In this document: positions 10,168-20,840 of the stretch, piece after piece
Position numbering within the stretch: position 1 is the first letter of the stretch
Layout of the letters: each line of letters starts with the position of its first letter
NCBI GenBank assembly: GCA_009809945.1
Contig: WTPW01000156.1
Span: forward strand, 481,912-545,911
DNA: 64,000 nt
Reading direction: 5' to 3'
Origin: Gigaspora margarita
Taxonomy: Eukaryota; Glomeromycota; Glomeromycetes; Diversisporales; Gigasporaceae
Notes under the pieces: generated by a model
Told to the model about the DNA's origin: nothing
The model's database searches: none
Seen by the model: the letters and a program-made list of their open reading frames with translations, nothing else
Position numbers and translations under genes: made by a program

Positions 10168-11028
10168 ATGATTTCTTCATTCTATAATAATAATAAAAAT
10201 AATTATAATAATAATAATAATCAATATAATAGTGATAATACTAATAAAGGCGATTTTGACTCTAATGATTTAGAAATGTTAGAAAATTTCAATATGTATG
10301 ATATGCATGCTGATGATTCTGAACATAACGAATGAACAGATTAAAATGAACAATCAGAACCTGGTCAAACAGATCAGAACAAACAATCAGAACCTGGTCG
10401 AACAGATCAGAACGAACAATCAGAACCTGGTCGAACAAATCAGAATGAACAAATGAAACCCGGTCGAACAGATCAAAATAAGCAAACAGAACTAAGTTGA
10501 ATAGATTAAAATAAACAAACGGAAAAAAGGTATATATTTAGGATTTGTATATTTATTATTAATTAAAGGTTTACTAAAACAAATTCTATTCTAGATTTGA
10601 TATGGAGCCAACTTCAAAGAATAGTTCTTCCCAGGCCTCTAAATTGCAAAATACTCGCTCAAGATCAACTGAATGAACTGATAAAACTAAACAATTAGAA
10701 CCTGAACAACCAGAAGAAATGTATTTATTATGTTTTGTATATTTATTATTAATTAAAGATTTACTGAAACAAATTCTATTCTAGATCTGATGTAGAGCCA
10801 ACTTCAAAAAATCATTCTTCTTGGGCCTCTAAATTGAAAAATACCTGTTCAAGTTCAAAATGCTCTAGCTCTAAAGATGCTTCTCAACCTGTTAAGTTTA
10901 ATACAACAACCAGAGCTACCTCAAAGAGTCAAGAGCACCTTAATACTAAAAGTAGTAAATTTGAATATTATGTAGAGAAAAAAATAAGGAGGGTAATGTT
11001 AATAATAAATAGTATTGAGATAGATTAA
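10168..11028 (+). pseudogene. Low-complexity Asn/Gln/Ser-rich gene, decayed, with a duplicated intron
   Basis: The ATG at 10168 opens an Asn-rich start (poly-Asn from 10180), then an acidic segment DFDSNDLEMLENFNMYDMH, then a repeat of EQSEPGRTDQN type with several stop codons (10333-10510). Intron 1 is 10530-10594 (65 nt, GT..TTCTAG), followed by an exon FDMEPTSKNSSSQASKL. Intron 2 is 10721-10784, a near-copy of intron 1, followed by a near-copy of that exon and a Ser/Thr/Lys-rich end at 11028. The intron plus exon start is therefore a tandem duplication with a period of about 190 bp. The stops in the repeat all arise at transition sites relative to intact units. No family is recognised. Confidence 0.5.
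10333..10510 (+). repeat. 33-bp coding minisatellite
   Basis: Units contain GAACAATCAGAACCTGGTCG followed by AACAGATCAGAAC. The central units keep an open frame. The first and last units have CGA changed to TGA and CAG to TAA. Confidence 0.8.
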
Positions 11029-11184
11029 TAGAAATTTAATATAATAGCTACAATTTTTTTATCATTTTGCTATATGTAAAATAGTATAATTAATAAATTG
11101 ATACGTTTAATGCTGCTATCAACAAACTTATATTTCACATAAATTGAGTAGAAATTTGGAATGTATATGAATATGAAAAATGTG

Positions 11185-11503
11185 TTGTCACCGGCAGTGA
11201 CTGTCACCGGAACATGATCAACCAATTAGTGTAATGTTATGATCAAAACAAAACAAAGCATCGAAACTTACTATCGTTAGGGTCGGGGTTAGAGCCATAG
11301 TTAGGATTGGGGTAAAGCTTAGTATATAGTAAAATTTTGCAAGGAATTTTTTTTTCACATAAAAAAAAGTAGTTTCATAGACAAAATTTTAAGTTAGAAG
11401 TGATTTTTCAAAAAAATCAAAGTTTTTGCGTTTTTCACATTACACATGATCCTTTGATCTAATTGGTCGATCACACTCCAGTGACTATCACCGCCAGTGA
11501 CAA
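11185..11503. mobile_element. TIR element, TTGTCACCGGCAGTGAC ends
   Basis: The left TTGTCACCGGCAGTGACTGT pairs with the right end around ACTATCACCGCCAGTGACAA, with inner arms sharing CTAATTGG/CCAATTAG. Not coding. A degraded relative is seen at about 33298-33610 (TTGTCACTAGCAATGACAA). Confidence 0.7.
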
Positions 11504-12000
11504 ATAGATTCACTCTATGAATATAATCAAGTGTAAATTAGTTTCCATAATAGTATATAGATATTTTTGATGTATATATTATTATTGAATATTAAGATAT
11601 GTTGTATAAATTTTCTGATATTGATAGCATATATGATGATATGTCATATAATTTTCACAAACATTTTGAAAATATCACATAAATATTAGTTAGTTCTTAT
11701 ATTAATATATATATATTTTGAAGATATATATATTATCATAGAATATTAAGATATATTGTAAAAATTTTCTGATATTGGTATCGTATTTATAAAATTTTGC
11801 AGATATTTTGAAAATATCACATAAATATTAGAATATTATATATGTTACATAAAGCTGTAAGAAACTGATCGATATGTGCTAAGCTAATAGGCCACAGATA
11901 CACACCAAATATCAGCTAGCTATCACATGCCACATATCAAAAAGTTTCTATAACATATCATTGCAATTTATGTGACCTATCATCTTACCGATAGGGCACA
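11504..12000. other. AT-rich stretch without a gene
   Basis: Only short local repeats are seen, for example ATATATTATTATTGAATATTA near 11573 and again near 11725, followed in each case by TTTTCTGATATTG. No coding signal. Confidence 0.45.
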
Positions 12001-12242
12001 AAAATTTTATAGTTGGATCTGTATTTAGAGAATAGATATATAATTTTGGTTTTTTGATCAAAAAAGTCAAATTTAAGCATCTTTTCTCCAAATTTCAAAA
12101 ACAAACTACTGATTTATAGGTTCTTAACAATTATAGTTAGTGCATTAAATTAGGATTAAGTAGTAAAATATTGTGAATAATAAGATTTTATAGAATTTTA
12201 TTAATAAAATTCACAAAATGTTACTAATTAATTCTAAATTTA

Positions 12243-12950
12243 AAGGGTGTGGCGCCTTAGAGAAGTGGTCAAGGTGTCACCCCCCAAGTGGCAGATTGAC
12301 AGTTCGAATCCCACTGGCGACGTTTTGGAGTTAAAATCTGTGTTTGGTAATTGTGGCTTATGATCGGTTGGGTGCAAAAACCTGTAACCTTGGTTCCACC
12401 ATCTCGAATGGGAGCTCGCGGGTGCAATGATGTACTACATCGCAAATCCAGGGAACCAGAAAAAACCCACAAGAACCCGTTTAGCAAGTCCCAAGTTAGG
12501 AGGTAGTGAGAATCGGTCCTTACGGTATTGCCAAAGAAGGTGGTACTATGATCGGAACGAACCTAATGAGGGCAGGTAGCTTCGGTTACCAAATCCGGGC
12601 AATGCTACATGTATGGGACACAGAAGTTGCCTCGGTAGGCAGTTTGTGCGAGGGTAAAGTAGCCCTAAGGTTGTTGATAAGTAAAAGGGTTGTGGCCCTA
12701 CAATATCTGCTTAAATAAGTGGTGCGTCGGGTAGTAATAGGAGGATCATGAACCAGAGGGTTTAAATAGACAATTCCCGTAGTTGGGTTGTAGGTAGGGC
12801 AGCTAGTGTAGAACCTCCAGGCGGACTACTTAAATTAGGCACCAAAAGTGCACGTGTGGCTAGTTGTATCCTCATTCATGTAACAAATACTACGTCACTA
12901 TAACTCATAATAAATCGCGGCCATAGCACACGGCCTTTAAACCTAAAAAA
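12243..12950 (+). mobile_element. tRNA-derived SINE, full length
   Basis: The head at 12250-12320 has an A-box-like AGAGAAGTGGTCAAGG and a B box AGTTCGAATCC, in a tRNA-like arrangement that does not fold as a proper tRNA. The body is much more GC-rich than its surroundings and ends in an A-run. A 17-bp target duplication AATTAATTCTAAATTTA flanks it (12226-12242 and 12951-12967), as expected for LINE-driven retroposition. Its 3' part (about 12720-12900) recurs at 24168-24360. The two short frames inside it are incidental. Confidence 0.88.
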
Positions 12951-13189
12951 AATTAATTCTAAATTTATGCATTAAGTAAACTTGTTTAGCATCCAAAAAT
13001 ACATCAGTTCAGCACAAATATTTTTATTTTACTTGAAATTTGAAAAATAGATGCATAATTTTAGATTTTTGATCAAAAAAGTCAAATTTAAGTATTTTTT
13101 CTTCAAATTTCAAGTAAAATAAAAACAACTCTGCTAATTTGATATATTTTTGATACTGACAAGTTTATTTAGTACATAATATTAGAATT

Positions 13190-13703
13190 TTTTCCTTCAG
13201 AACACCCTACTGCCACATCTATACCCTTTTTCGCATGATGTATTAGCATCGCCAAATCACCATACACAGGGGGCCCTCCTGAGAGAGCATGACTAAGATC
13301 GATATTTCACCTGGATACCTTTAATAGCCCTAAGGGCGGTGTCCTGCACCAACTGCTGGAGTAGTCAGAACATCGTAAACCAAACCAGAATTTAACCAAT
13401 TTGGCTCGACGGCACTACGAGTTCATGTAGTATCACAAATATCAGACTTGGGCCTCATATTACGTCTCGTGGAACTTCAGTTATTCCAAATCAGGTTCTA
13501 ACCCATTTCTCGTCACTGCCACAGATTTGATAATAGTAACTGCCCAATTAAGTCCGTCCGTAGACGTTCTGGGTCCCTGTTTTCCCACGGTGTTTCAGTT
13601 TTCTAACCGGCTAGTTTTTCATTTTGCCGCTAAGGGGATTTGAACTGGTGACCTTTGATTTGCATTCTGAGAACATAACCGCTATGCTATCGACCTGCAG
13701 GAC
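13190..13703 (-). mobile_element. tRNA-derived SINE, second subfamily
   Basis: On the minus strand the head near 13700 carries A box GATAGCATAGCGGTTATG and B box CCAGTTCAAATCCCC. The minus-strand 3' end is an A-run (T-run at 13188-13193). A 15-bp duplication CATAATATTAGAATT flanks it (13175-13189 and 13704-13718), interrupting the satellite linker. The same head type occurs at 35210-35320 and, decayed, at 33730. Confidence 0.88.
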
Positions 13704-14429
13704 CATAATATTAGAATTAAGTAGTAAAATTTTGTGAATCATAAGATTTTATAGAATTTTATTAATCAAATTCTATAAAATCTTATGATTCACAAAATTT
13801 TATTACTTAATTCTAACTTTATGCACTAAGTAAACTTGTTCAACATTTAAAAATATATCAGATCAGCAGTATTGTTTTTATTTTACTTGAATTTTGGAGA
13901 AAAGATGCTTAAATTTGACTTTTTGATCAAAAATCTAAAATTGTGTATCTATTCTCTGAATTTTAAGTAAAATAAAAATAATATACCAATTTGATGTATT
14001 TTTAGATGTTGAACAAGTTTACTTAGTGCATAAAGTTAGAATTAATTAATAAAATTTTGTAAATCATAAGAGTTTATAGAATTTATTAATAAAATTCTAT
14101 AAAATCTTATTATTTACAAAATTTTACTACTTAATTCTAACTTTATGTGCTAAATAAACTTGTTCAGCATCTAAAAATAACCAAATCAGCAGTTTTGTTT
14201 TTATTTTACTTGAAATTTGAAGAAAAGATGCTTAAATTTGACTTTTTTGATCAAAAATCTAAATTTCAAGTAAAATAAAAATAGTTCCACCAATTTGATG
14301 TATTTTTTAGATGCTAAACAAGTTTACTTAGTACATAAAGTTAGAATTAATTAGTAAAATTTTGTAAATCATAAGATTTTATAGAATTTTATTAATAAAA
14401 TTCTATAAAATCTTATAATTCAGCATTAC

Positions 14430-15010
14430 TCCCAGTACTATCATTTGATTGGATAATGAGGTTACACAAACTATGCACCACAAATTTGTGTAAAAATAGC
14501 TTTGCAACAAATTTTTATTGGTCATGTGATCTTGTTTTGTGGCTTGGGTCACATGACTTAGGCTGAAAGTGGACCAGAAGTAGGACCAGAAGTAGGACCA
14601 GAGGCCACATGGGTAGCATTAACAAAAATAAGAAGTGGCAATAACAGTTTCCTATTTTTATTATTTTATATTTTTTTCACTTTTTTTTTTAACTTTTTTA
14701 ATTTATTTTAATTTATTTTTTGATTTATTTATTTTTATTTATTTTTATTTATATTTACTATATTTTTTTATTTTTATAGATTATTTCTTTTTTAATATTT
14801 CTTTTTAATTTATTTTTTAATTTATTATAATTTAAATTTTAATTAATTTAACTATATTTTTTATTTTTATAGATTATTTCTTTTTTAATATTTCTTTTTA
14901 ATTTATTTTTAATTTATTATAATTTAAATTTTAATTAATATAATTAGGAATATAAATTTGTTGCACATGCAATATGTTGCACCCATTATTCGACCAATCA
15001 AATCGCTTGA
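14430..15010. mobile_element. Degenerate TIR element
   Basis: The left segment TTTGATTGGATAATGAGGTT..TATGCA pairs imperfectly with the inverse of the right segment near 14950-15005 (TGCAATATGTTGCACCCATT..CAATCAAA). The interior has three copies of AGTAGGACCAGA (14577-14610) and T-rich direct repeats (14740-14820 and 14850-14935). Not coding. Confidence 0.45.
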
Positions 15011-15059
15011 TTTTGTAACAAAAAAATTTTTTTAAAAATTTAAGTTTTTATTTAATAAA

Positions 15060-15280
15060 GTATAAAATATATATAATATAGCACATTATATAACATAAAA
15101 TTTTATTCTGAACAACCTTTTCTAAGTTATAAAGATAGATTGTTTTAGTAAAATAAGAAAAAACAAAAATTTCAAAAGTTAGCACATATAAAACTTTTAT
15201 TTACTAAAACAATCTATCCTTTTAACTTAGAAAAGTTGTTTAGCATAAAATTTTATATATAATACTTAAACATAATATAG
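15060..15280. repeat. Long imperfect hairpin
   Basis: The left arm contains TCTAAGTTATAAAGATAGAT and TTTTAGTAAAATAAG. The right arm reads back ACTAAAACAATCTATCC and AACTTAGAAAAGTTGTT. A third partial arm lies at 15560-15620, within a chance 60-codon frame. Confidence 0.6.
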
Positions 15281-15349
15281 ATTAAATTAGTAAAAAAAAG
15301 TATTATATGTGCTAACATTGGAAATTTTTGTTTTTTCTTATAAAACATA

Positions 15350-15553
15350 GAGGTGAGTTAGTAGAAAAAGGACAAATCATTTTTAGTAAAATTTTATAAT
15401 TTTTAAATTTAAATATCTTAACAATTATTTAATCAAATTTGCTAAAAATTTTTTTATTTTAATCTTGAAATTATATAGGATTAAAATAAAATAAAATCAT
15501 TAAAATTTATTAAAATAGTTGTAAAAATTGGTCCCTTTTTACTAACTCACCCC
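15350..15553. mobile_element. MITE with GGGGTGAGTTA-type ends, copy 1
   Basis: The left end GAGGTGAGTTAGTAGAAAAA pairs with TTTTTACTAACTCACCCC. Flanks ACATA and ACATC suggest a 4-5 bp duplication. The interior matches copy 2 at 28777-29022. Confidence 0.75.
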
Positions 15554-15789
15554 ACATCTTTTTTTTACTAAAATAATCTATTTTTATAACTTAGAACAAG
15601 TTGTTCAGAATAAAATTTTACATTATATATCTTGTTATTGCTTATTTATTTTTATATTTTACTAGTAAAATTTTTAGTTTTTTAAAAAAATTTTTTGGCT
15701 ACAAAATTGATGTTGCAAGTGCGACAAATTTCTATTCTCAATTTAATTTTTTTTGGTTTCAAAGTGCCTATCTTGGAACTTAAAGATTT

Positions 15790-16805
15790 ATTCAAGGTAT
15801 TAGGGCCATTAGCAATTTACTAAAAAATTTGCTGACATTTGTTATATAGATAAGAAACAACTAGCCTCTCTTGCAACTTTGATTGCCTATTTAAATAGCT
15901 ACCCAAAGGTTCTATACTAGCTATTATATCTGCAATCCATATCCTGAAATTGTTTATTTAAACTCTCTAATTTCTGTTCCTTCTGTCAATTTATCTTGTA
16001 TCATCAAAACACAACAGTGTTTCAGATTCTTCTTTATATTCTTAGAACCCAGTCAGGTATTCCTTTCTATTATTATTAACAGAAAACTTGATAGAGTATA
16101 TCTGTCCTATTCTAGGTATTTACTTGCACTTCAGTAACTTGCACATTTACTAGGGCTTACTAGAGCTAGAGGTTATTTTAAACTACTACTATTATCTACT
16201 TCTGCTATTGTGAAGTTCACTAAACCTAGTACTACTTTTACTCTCCACTGAGATCCTTTTTTCTAGTATTTCAAACTACCAATTTAGTTAGCTCAAAAAA
16301 ATTGTATTTTATGGTCTCTCTTTTCTTTGTATCTACTTTAAAGAATAGGTTTTTTCTTTAGTATGACTCTGGTGGCCAGGTTGGTATACTCTCTTTGCTA
16401 TAAAGGCTTTTGCCATCTAGTCTGCTAGTTAGTTTGTCAAAAGTCCTGCTACTATTTTACTTGGGTTTTGCCAAGCCCATTTCTGCTACTGTGTTGTCTT
16501 TAGGATTTTTGTGCCTTCTTTTTACTTGTATAATATTACCTAAGTTAGTTAGCTCCTAGTTACCTAGTTGCTTTTTTTTTCTTGTATAACATTACATAAA
16601 TCAGTTAACTTTTGATAATTCAGTATGATCCAGGTAACAGATTCTCTAATTTGACTTTGTATTGCAGAAATTATGCAGTTATACTATAATATAGATAATG
16701 TTTAATTTAAAGGTAAAACTTCTCCTAATGGAAATTGAACTTGGAACTATCTTATTACATAGGCTTGGGGTGACAACAACCCAACTACACTATATTACTA
16801 CTGTA
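15790..16805 (-). mobile_element. Decayed retroposon with a tRNA-derived head on the minus strand
   Basis: Near 16800 the minus strand reads a tRNA-like head: A-box-like ATAGTGTAGTTGGG and B-box-like CCAAGTTCAATTTCC. The body to the left is richer in CT than its surroundings and contains a local direct repeat (CTTGTATAA(C/T)ATTAC near 16525 and 16580). The left boundary and target duplication were not found. Confidence 0.45.
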
Positions 16806-17690
16806 TATCCCATTATTATTTTAATTAATTTTTTTATTTAACTTATTATTATTTTTTATAATGATTTATTTCTTTTTGATTTTATTTTCTTTATGTTTTG
16901 TTTTTATTTTTTATTTTTATTTAAATATAAGTTTGTTTTTATTTTATTTTTATTTTATTTTATTTATTTAATTTTTAAACTATAAATGCTTTAAATTATT
17001 TTTAGTATGTATCACTAAGAGAATCAAAAAATGGTCAAATATTGATAAGTTAGTATAAAAAGAAAATATGTATGTGCATATACACAATAGTAAGTATGTG
17101 TATGTGTATATATATACATATATAAACCCTTGATTAGAAAATAATATGGTGCATATATCCTAGAATTGGCATAATGTGACTAAGATAGCCAATTTTGGAG
17201 AGTCTAAAATATTTCTGAATAAAACTTTGTTAAACATAAAATACAAGCATACATTTCCAAAAATATCTGATATTCAAACTATAGAAAAATTCACAAGTAG
17301 TTGCTATATAGCAATGTCTAAATTTTACTATATCAATTAATTGTAAGCACTTAAGTAAATATAGTTGAAAGATAAAATGCATATTTTCTGAAATTTCATA
17401 CAAATTGGAGAAGTTTTTATTTTTATCTTTTAATGTTTACATTCATTGAATATATTTTTTAACAAATTTTAATTTTTTCATCAAATGTAAAAATTAAAGT
17501 TAAATAATAAAAACTTATCAGATTTATATAAAATTTTTAGAATAAGTATATTTTGTTCTCCCAAATAAGTTTCTTAAGAGATCATAAACATTTAACATAG
17601 TAGAAGTTGGACTTTACTATGTAGCAACTATTGTCGATTATGGGGTAGCTATTTTTGGATCAAAGACAAACACATATAGTACATGAATAT
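16806..17690. other. AT-rich stretch with a degraded CCGTATATT-type element
   Basis: About 17280-17660 carries the interior signature of the long CCGTATATT family (AGTTGCTATATAG, a TTTTAATTTTT/AAAAATTAAA inner palindrome, CTTTACTATGTAGCAACTAT). Its terminal repeats have decayed. No gene. Confidence 0.45.
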
Positions 17691-18076
17691 TTCCAAGCAG
17701 AAAGTCATCAAAACAAAAAATGAGCATAGTTTTTCTAAAATTTTCAAAATTAATTTATCAGGATTAAGTAATACCAAATTTTAGCTTTAATCCAAATGAT
17801 CATGTGTAGATAACTGAAACTAGAGGACTAGAGATGCAAATCATAGTAATATGTATATATGTTTGACAAGTTACTATTAAATATAGTAGCCAAATTTGAC
17901 AAATTAAATATTTTTAAGCAGAAAGTTATCAAAACAAAAAATGAGCATAGTTTTCCTAAAATTTTCAAAATTAATTTATTAAGACTATCAAGTAATATCA
18001 AATATCAGCTTTAATCCAAATGATCATGTGTAGATAACTAGAAACTAGAGGACTAGAGATGCAAATTATTGTAATG

Positions 18077-20767
18077 CCTAGGGGTTAGTAAAATAAATAG
18101 GGGGACAACTCCAATGTTATACAAGTTTAATCATAATGCAAAAATTGTCATTTTATATGAAAATCATATAAATTTATATATATCATATTCGATCGGTCAA
18201 AGTCTTTGATTGTTAATTTTTTAAAAATAATCTATCTATTGGGATTTCTTTTTTTTCGAAACTCGAAATAGACAAAGGTAAGTAATTAGTCATAAAGAAA
18301 TTTTATAGCTGTTCTTTTATTGTTAAAAAACTGAATCATATATTTATGCTCAATTGTTGTAAGATAAAAGAAACGAAGGTAAGAGATTATATATACGACT
18401 CAAAGCCTATAAGCCATCTGTAATGCCGCATATCTATATTTGCACAGTCATGCACAACTACAGAGATTTTACGTGCTTTTTATACATTTTTTATTTTTTT
18501 TTCATTTATATCCTTTCTTTGTAGATCTCCATTTCATATTTTATATATCTGGGTCTAGATCTATACTCCTCGCTTCTGTTACACATTTGTGGGTTCTTCT
18601 TTAAGCTCGTAGTCTTTCGGTGGATTTGTTGTTTTTCAGTGGGTTCTTTAGTATCTTCATCATTTTTCGGTAGGTTCTTCTATTAAGTTTCTGGTGGTTC
18701 TTCCTATAAGTTCTTCAATGGTTTTGGTGGGGTTTTCAGTAAATTCGTCATTTTTTAGTGAATTCTTCTGGTAAGTTCTTCAGTAGTTCGTCATTTTTCG
18801 GTGGGTTCTTTTAGTAATTTTGTTATTTTTTAGTAGGTTCGTTCATTAGGTTCTTTGTCTCTTCATTAATTTTTGGTGAGTTCTTTCGGTAAGTTTTTCA
18901 GTCGTTCTTTGTTATTTTCGCTGGGTTTTCCAGTAAGTTTTTCAGTGGTTCTTGGTTGTTTTTTGGTAGGTTTTTTCAATAGGTTCTTTGTCTCTTCATT
19001 AATTTCTGGTGAGTTTTCTAGTAGGTTCTTCATCGTTTTCACTGATTCTTCCAATAAGTTCTTCATTTTTCGGTGGGTTTGTTCAGTAGGTTCTTCCGGT
19101 TCGTCCCATTTTTGTTTCCTGTTTTCATCCCATTTTTGTTCCATTTTCTCTAAAAAAATATAAAGTATATTAGAAATTTGAGTAGATATATAGGATTAGA
19201 CATAGAATTAGATATAGAATTAAATGTAGAATTAAATATATAGATTTTTTTTTTTTAAGTTTTATTTTATTTTTTTTGATAAAAATTTTAGTAAAATTTG
19301 TCTTTATTTTAAGATTGTTATGTAGTAATTATATTTAATTAATATTAAATATATTGATACATAGTATGTATAATAAATTACAGTTAGCCCTGCTATATTC
19401 ACACTTTTGGGCCCCAAAAAAATATGCGACTATAACAACAACAAAAAAAATAAATTTATAAATAAAATTATCCAAAATTAATTTTACCACTAATTCTGTT
19501 CAAAACCTTAACATAACCTATAACCCGTGTTCGCATCCTTACTCTAACCTTAACTCGCAACTCTAACCTTAAAATTTAACTAACCCACCAAACCTTACCT
19601 ATAACCCATATCTGTATTTACCATTACTCTAAATTCTCATTCACATCCTAATTATCCTTACTCCTAACCTACAACTATAACCCTAGCCTTAAAATTCAAC
19701 TAATTCACCAAATTGACGAAGCTCATACCCACAAAGAATTCACACTGGAATCAACAACGAAGCACCAAACTGACAGCGGTACTATAAATAGCAACGATGA
19801 TGAAGACACTGATGATGAATCAATGAATAAAAGAAAAATAAACAAGAGTTAGTAAAGAACAAAACAAAAAAAAATTAAAAGAAAAAATGTACACCTATCT
19901 GAACAGTGCAGCAATGCGAAATTAACGCTGCACTGACAATAACGAAGGCACTAACATATGATGACTCAAAGCAAAAATTCCACCATACGACAACTCCATA
20001 TGATGACTTCAACATACGAATAGAAGCACTACATGAAATGACTACAAGTGACGACTTCAATATACAAACAAAGAAACTACTATACGATGCCTTCAGCATA
20101 TGAGTAAAAGCACTATCACGCCAACATACGACGACTCCAAGGGGCGCCTCAAACTTATGACGACTCCAAGAAACAGTATCAGCAAAAAAATGATGTAACC
20201 AAAAAAGGAAAGGTACTAAGGTGGCTGCTACAAAAGAAAAAATACAAAAAAAATTAATTAGAAAGAAAAACAAAGTAAAACAAAAAAAAAATCATTACTT
20301 ATATTTATGTGCAGATCTCCCTTCCGGTTAGATATAGTAATTCTCATTTTTATATATTTAAAAATTATATATATATAATATATATATAAAATAAAATTTT
20401 AATCTTTTCAAAAAAGGCACCCGGGCGGGTTATGAGAAACAATTATATTTGTTTGCACTATTAAAACAAATATATATCAATTAAATTAGAATTTTAAGAT
20501 TTCAATTATTAAGGAAGCATATTTAGTTTCTGCAAATACCAAAACATGTCCAATCTCTACACAAATCTACCAAACAACAGAAATCAAATGTAACAGTAAC
20601 ATGTCTTGAATCAGCAAGTAATTAATATGGCCAAAGATTCTTTGGTATAGCATCGTGAACATTTTAATATATGGTTATATGATTGTTATACAAAATAATT
20701 CACATCATTTTTATTAGCTATATATTATAGTAAGTTGTCCCCCCTGTTTATTTTACTAACCCCTAGG
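18077..20767. mobile_element. 2.69-kb TIR element, CCTAGGGGTTAG family
   Basis: The ends CCTAGGGGTTAGTAAAATAA and TTATTTTACTAACCCCTAGG type are inverse repeats, flanked by TAATG (18072-18076 and 20768-20772). The interior holds a minisatellite (18600-19140) and a region of repeated ACGACTCCA/ATGACTTCA words (19950-20180). The overlapping frames at 18866-19163 are repeats of Lys/Glu/Asn codons and are not convincing proteins. A related copy in opposite orientation is 58317-60631. No transposase is recognisable, so mobility would depend on a partner. Confidence 0.85.
18600..19140 (+). repeat. Minisatellite with TTTTTCGGTGGGTTCTTC words
   Basis: Irregular repeats of TTCGGTGGGTTCTTC, GTAAGTTCTTCAGT and TTCTTTGTCTCTTCATTAAT. 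A similar array is at 25400-26100. Confidence 0.75.
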
Positions 20768-20840
20768 TAATGCATATATATGTTTGACAAGTTACTATTA
20801 AATATAGTAGCCAAATTTGACAAATTATTATATTAAATAT

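Larger units (their letters stand above)
12000..14420. repeat. Palindromic satellite, several units, interrupted by two SINEs
   Basis: Units of roughly 300 bp alternate a palindrome (TAGAATTTTATTAATAAAAT at its centre, with ATAAGATTTTAT arms and AAAATTTTGTGAAT outside) with a linker containing TAAGTAAACTTGTTC or its inverse and GAAAAGATGCTTAAATTTGA. Palindrome centres are near 12205, 13755, 14095 and 14397. The unit at 12205 and the linker at 13150-13750 are split by SINE insertions. The same array type is found at 35700-36500. Confidence 0.8.
17695..20840 (+). repeat. Tandem duplication, about 222-bp unit, second copy split
   Basis: Unit 1 (17695-17915) and unit 2 (from 17916) share AAGCAGAAAGT, AAAATGAGCATAGTTTT and GAGGACTAGAGATGCAAAT. 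Unit 2 is interrupted at 18076 by the element below and resumes at 20768 with TAATGCATATATATGTTTG. Unit 1 therefore shows the pre-insertion sequence. Confidence 0.85.

Noticed and set aside
12250-12320. Functional tRNA gene
   Set aside because: A and B boxes are present but the acceptor and T stems do not pair, and the sequence continues into a 700-bp body with an A tail and a target duplication: a SINE head.
18866-19163. Overlapping open frames on both strands, Lys/Glu/Asn-rich or Phe/Ser-rich
   Set aside because: They follow from the minisatellite, whose units lack stops in several frames; no domain or motif.
19480-19720. Telomere-like CTAACCTTAAC words
   Set aside because: The words are irregular, interrupted by other sequence and lie inside a defined TIR element; no regular telomeric array.
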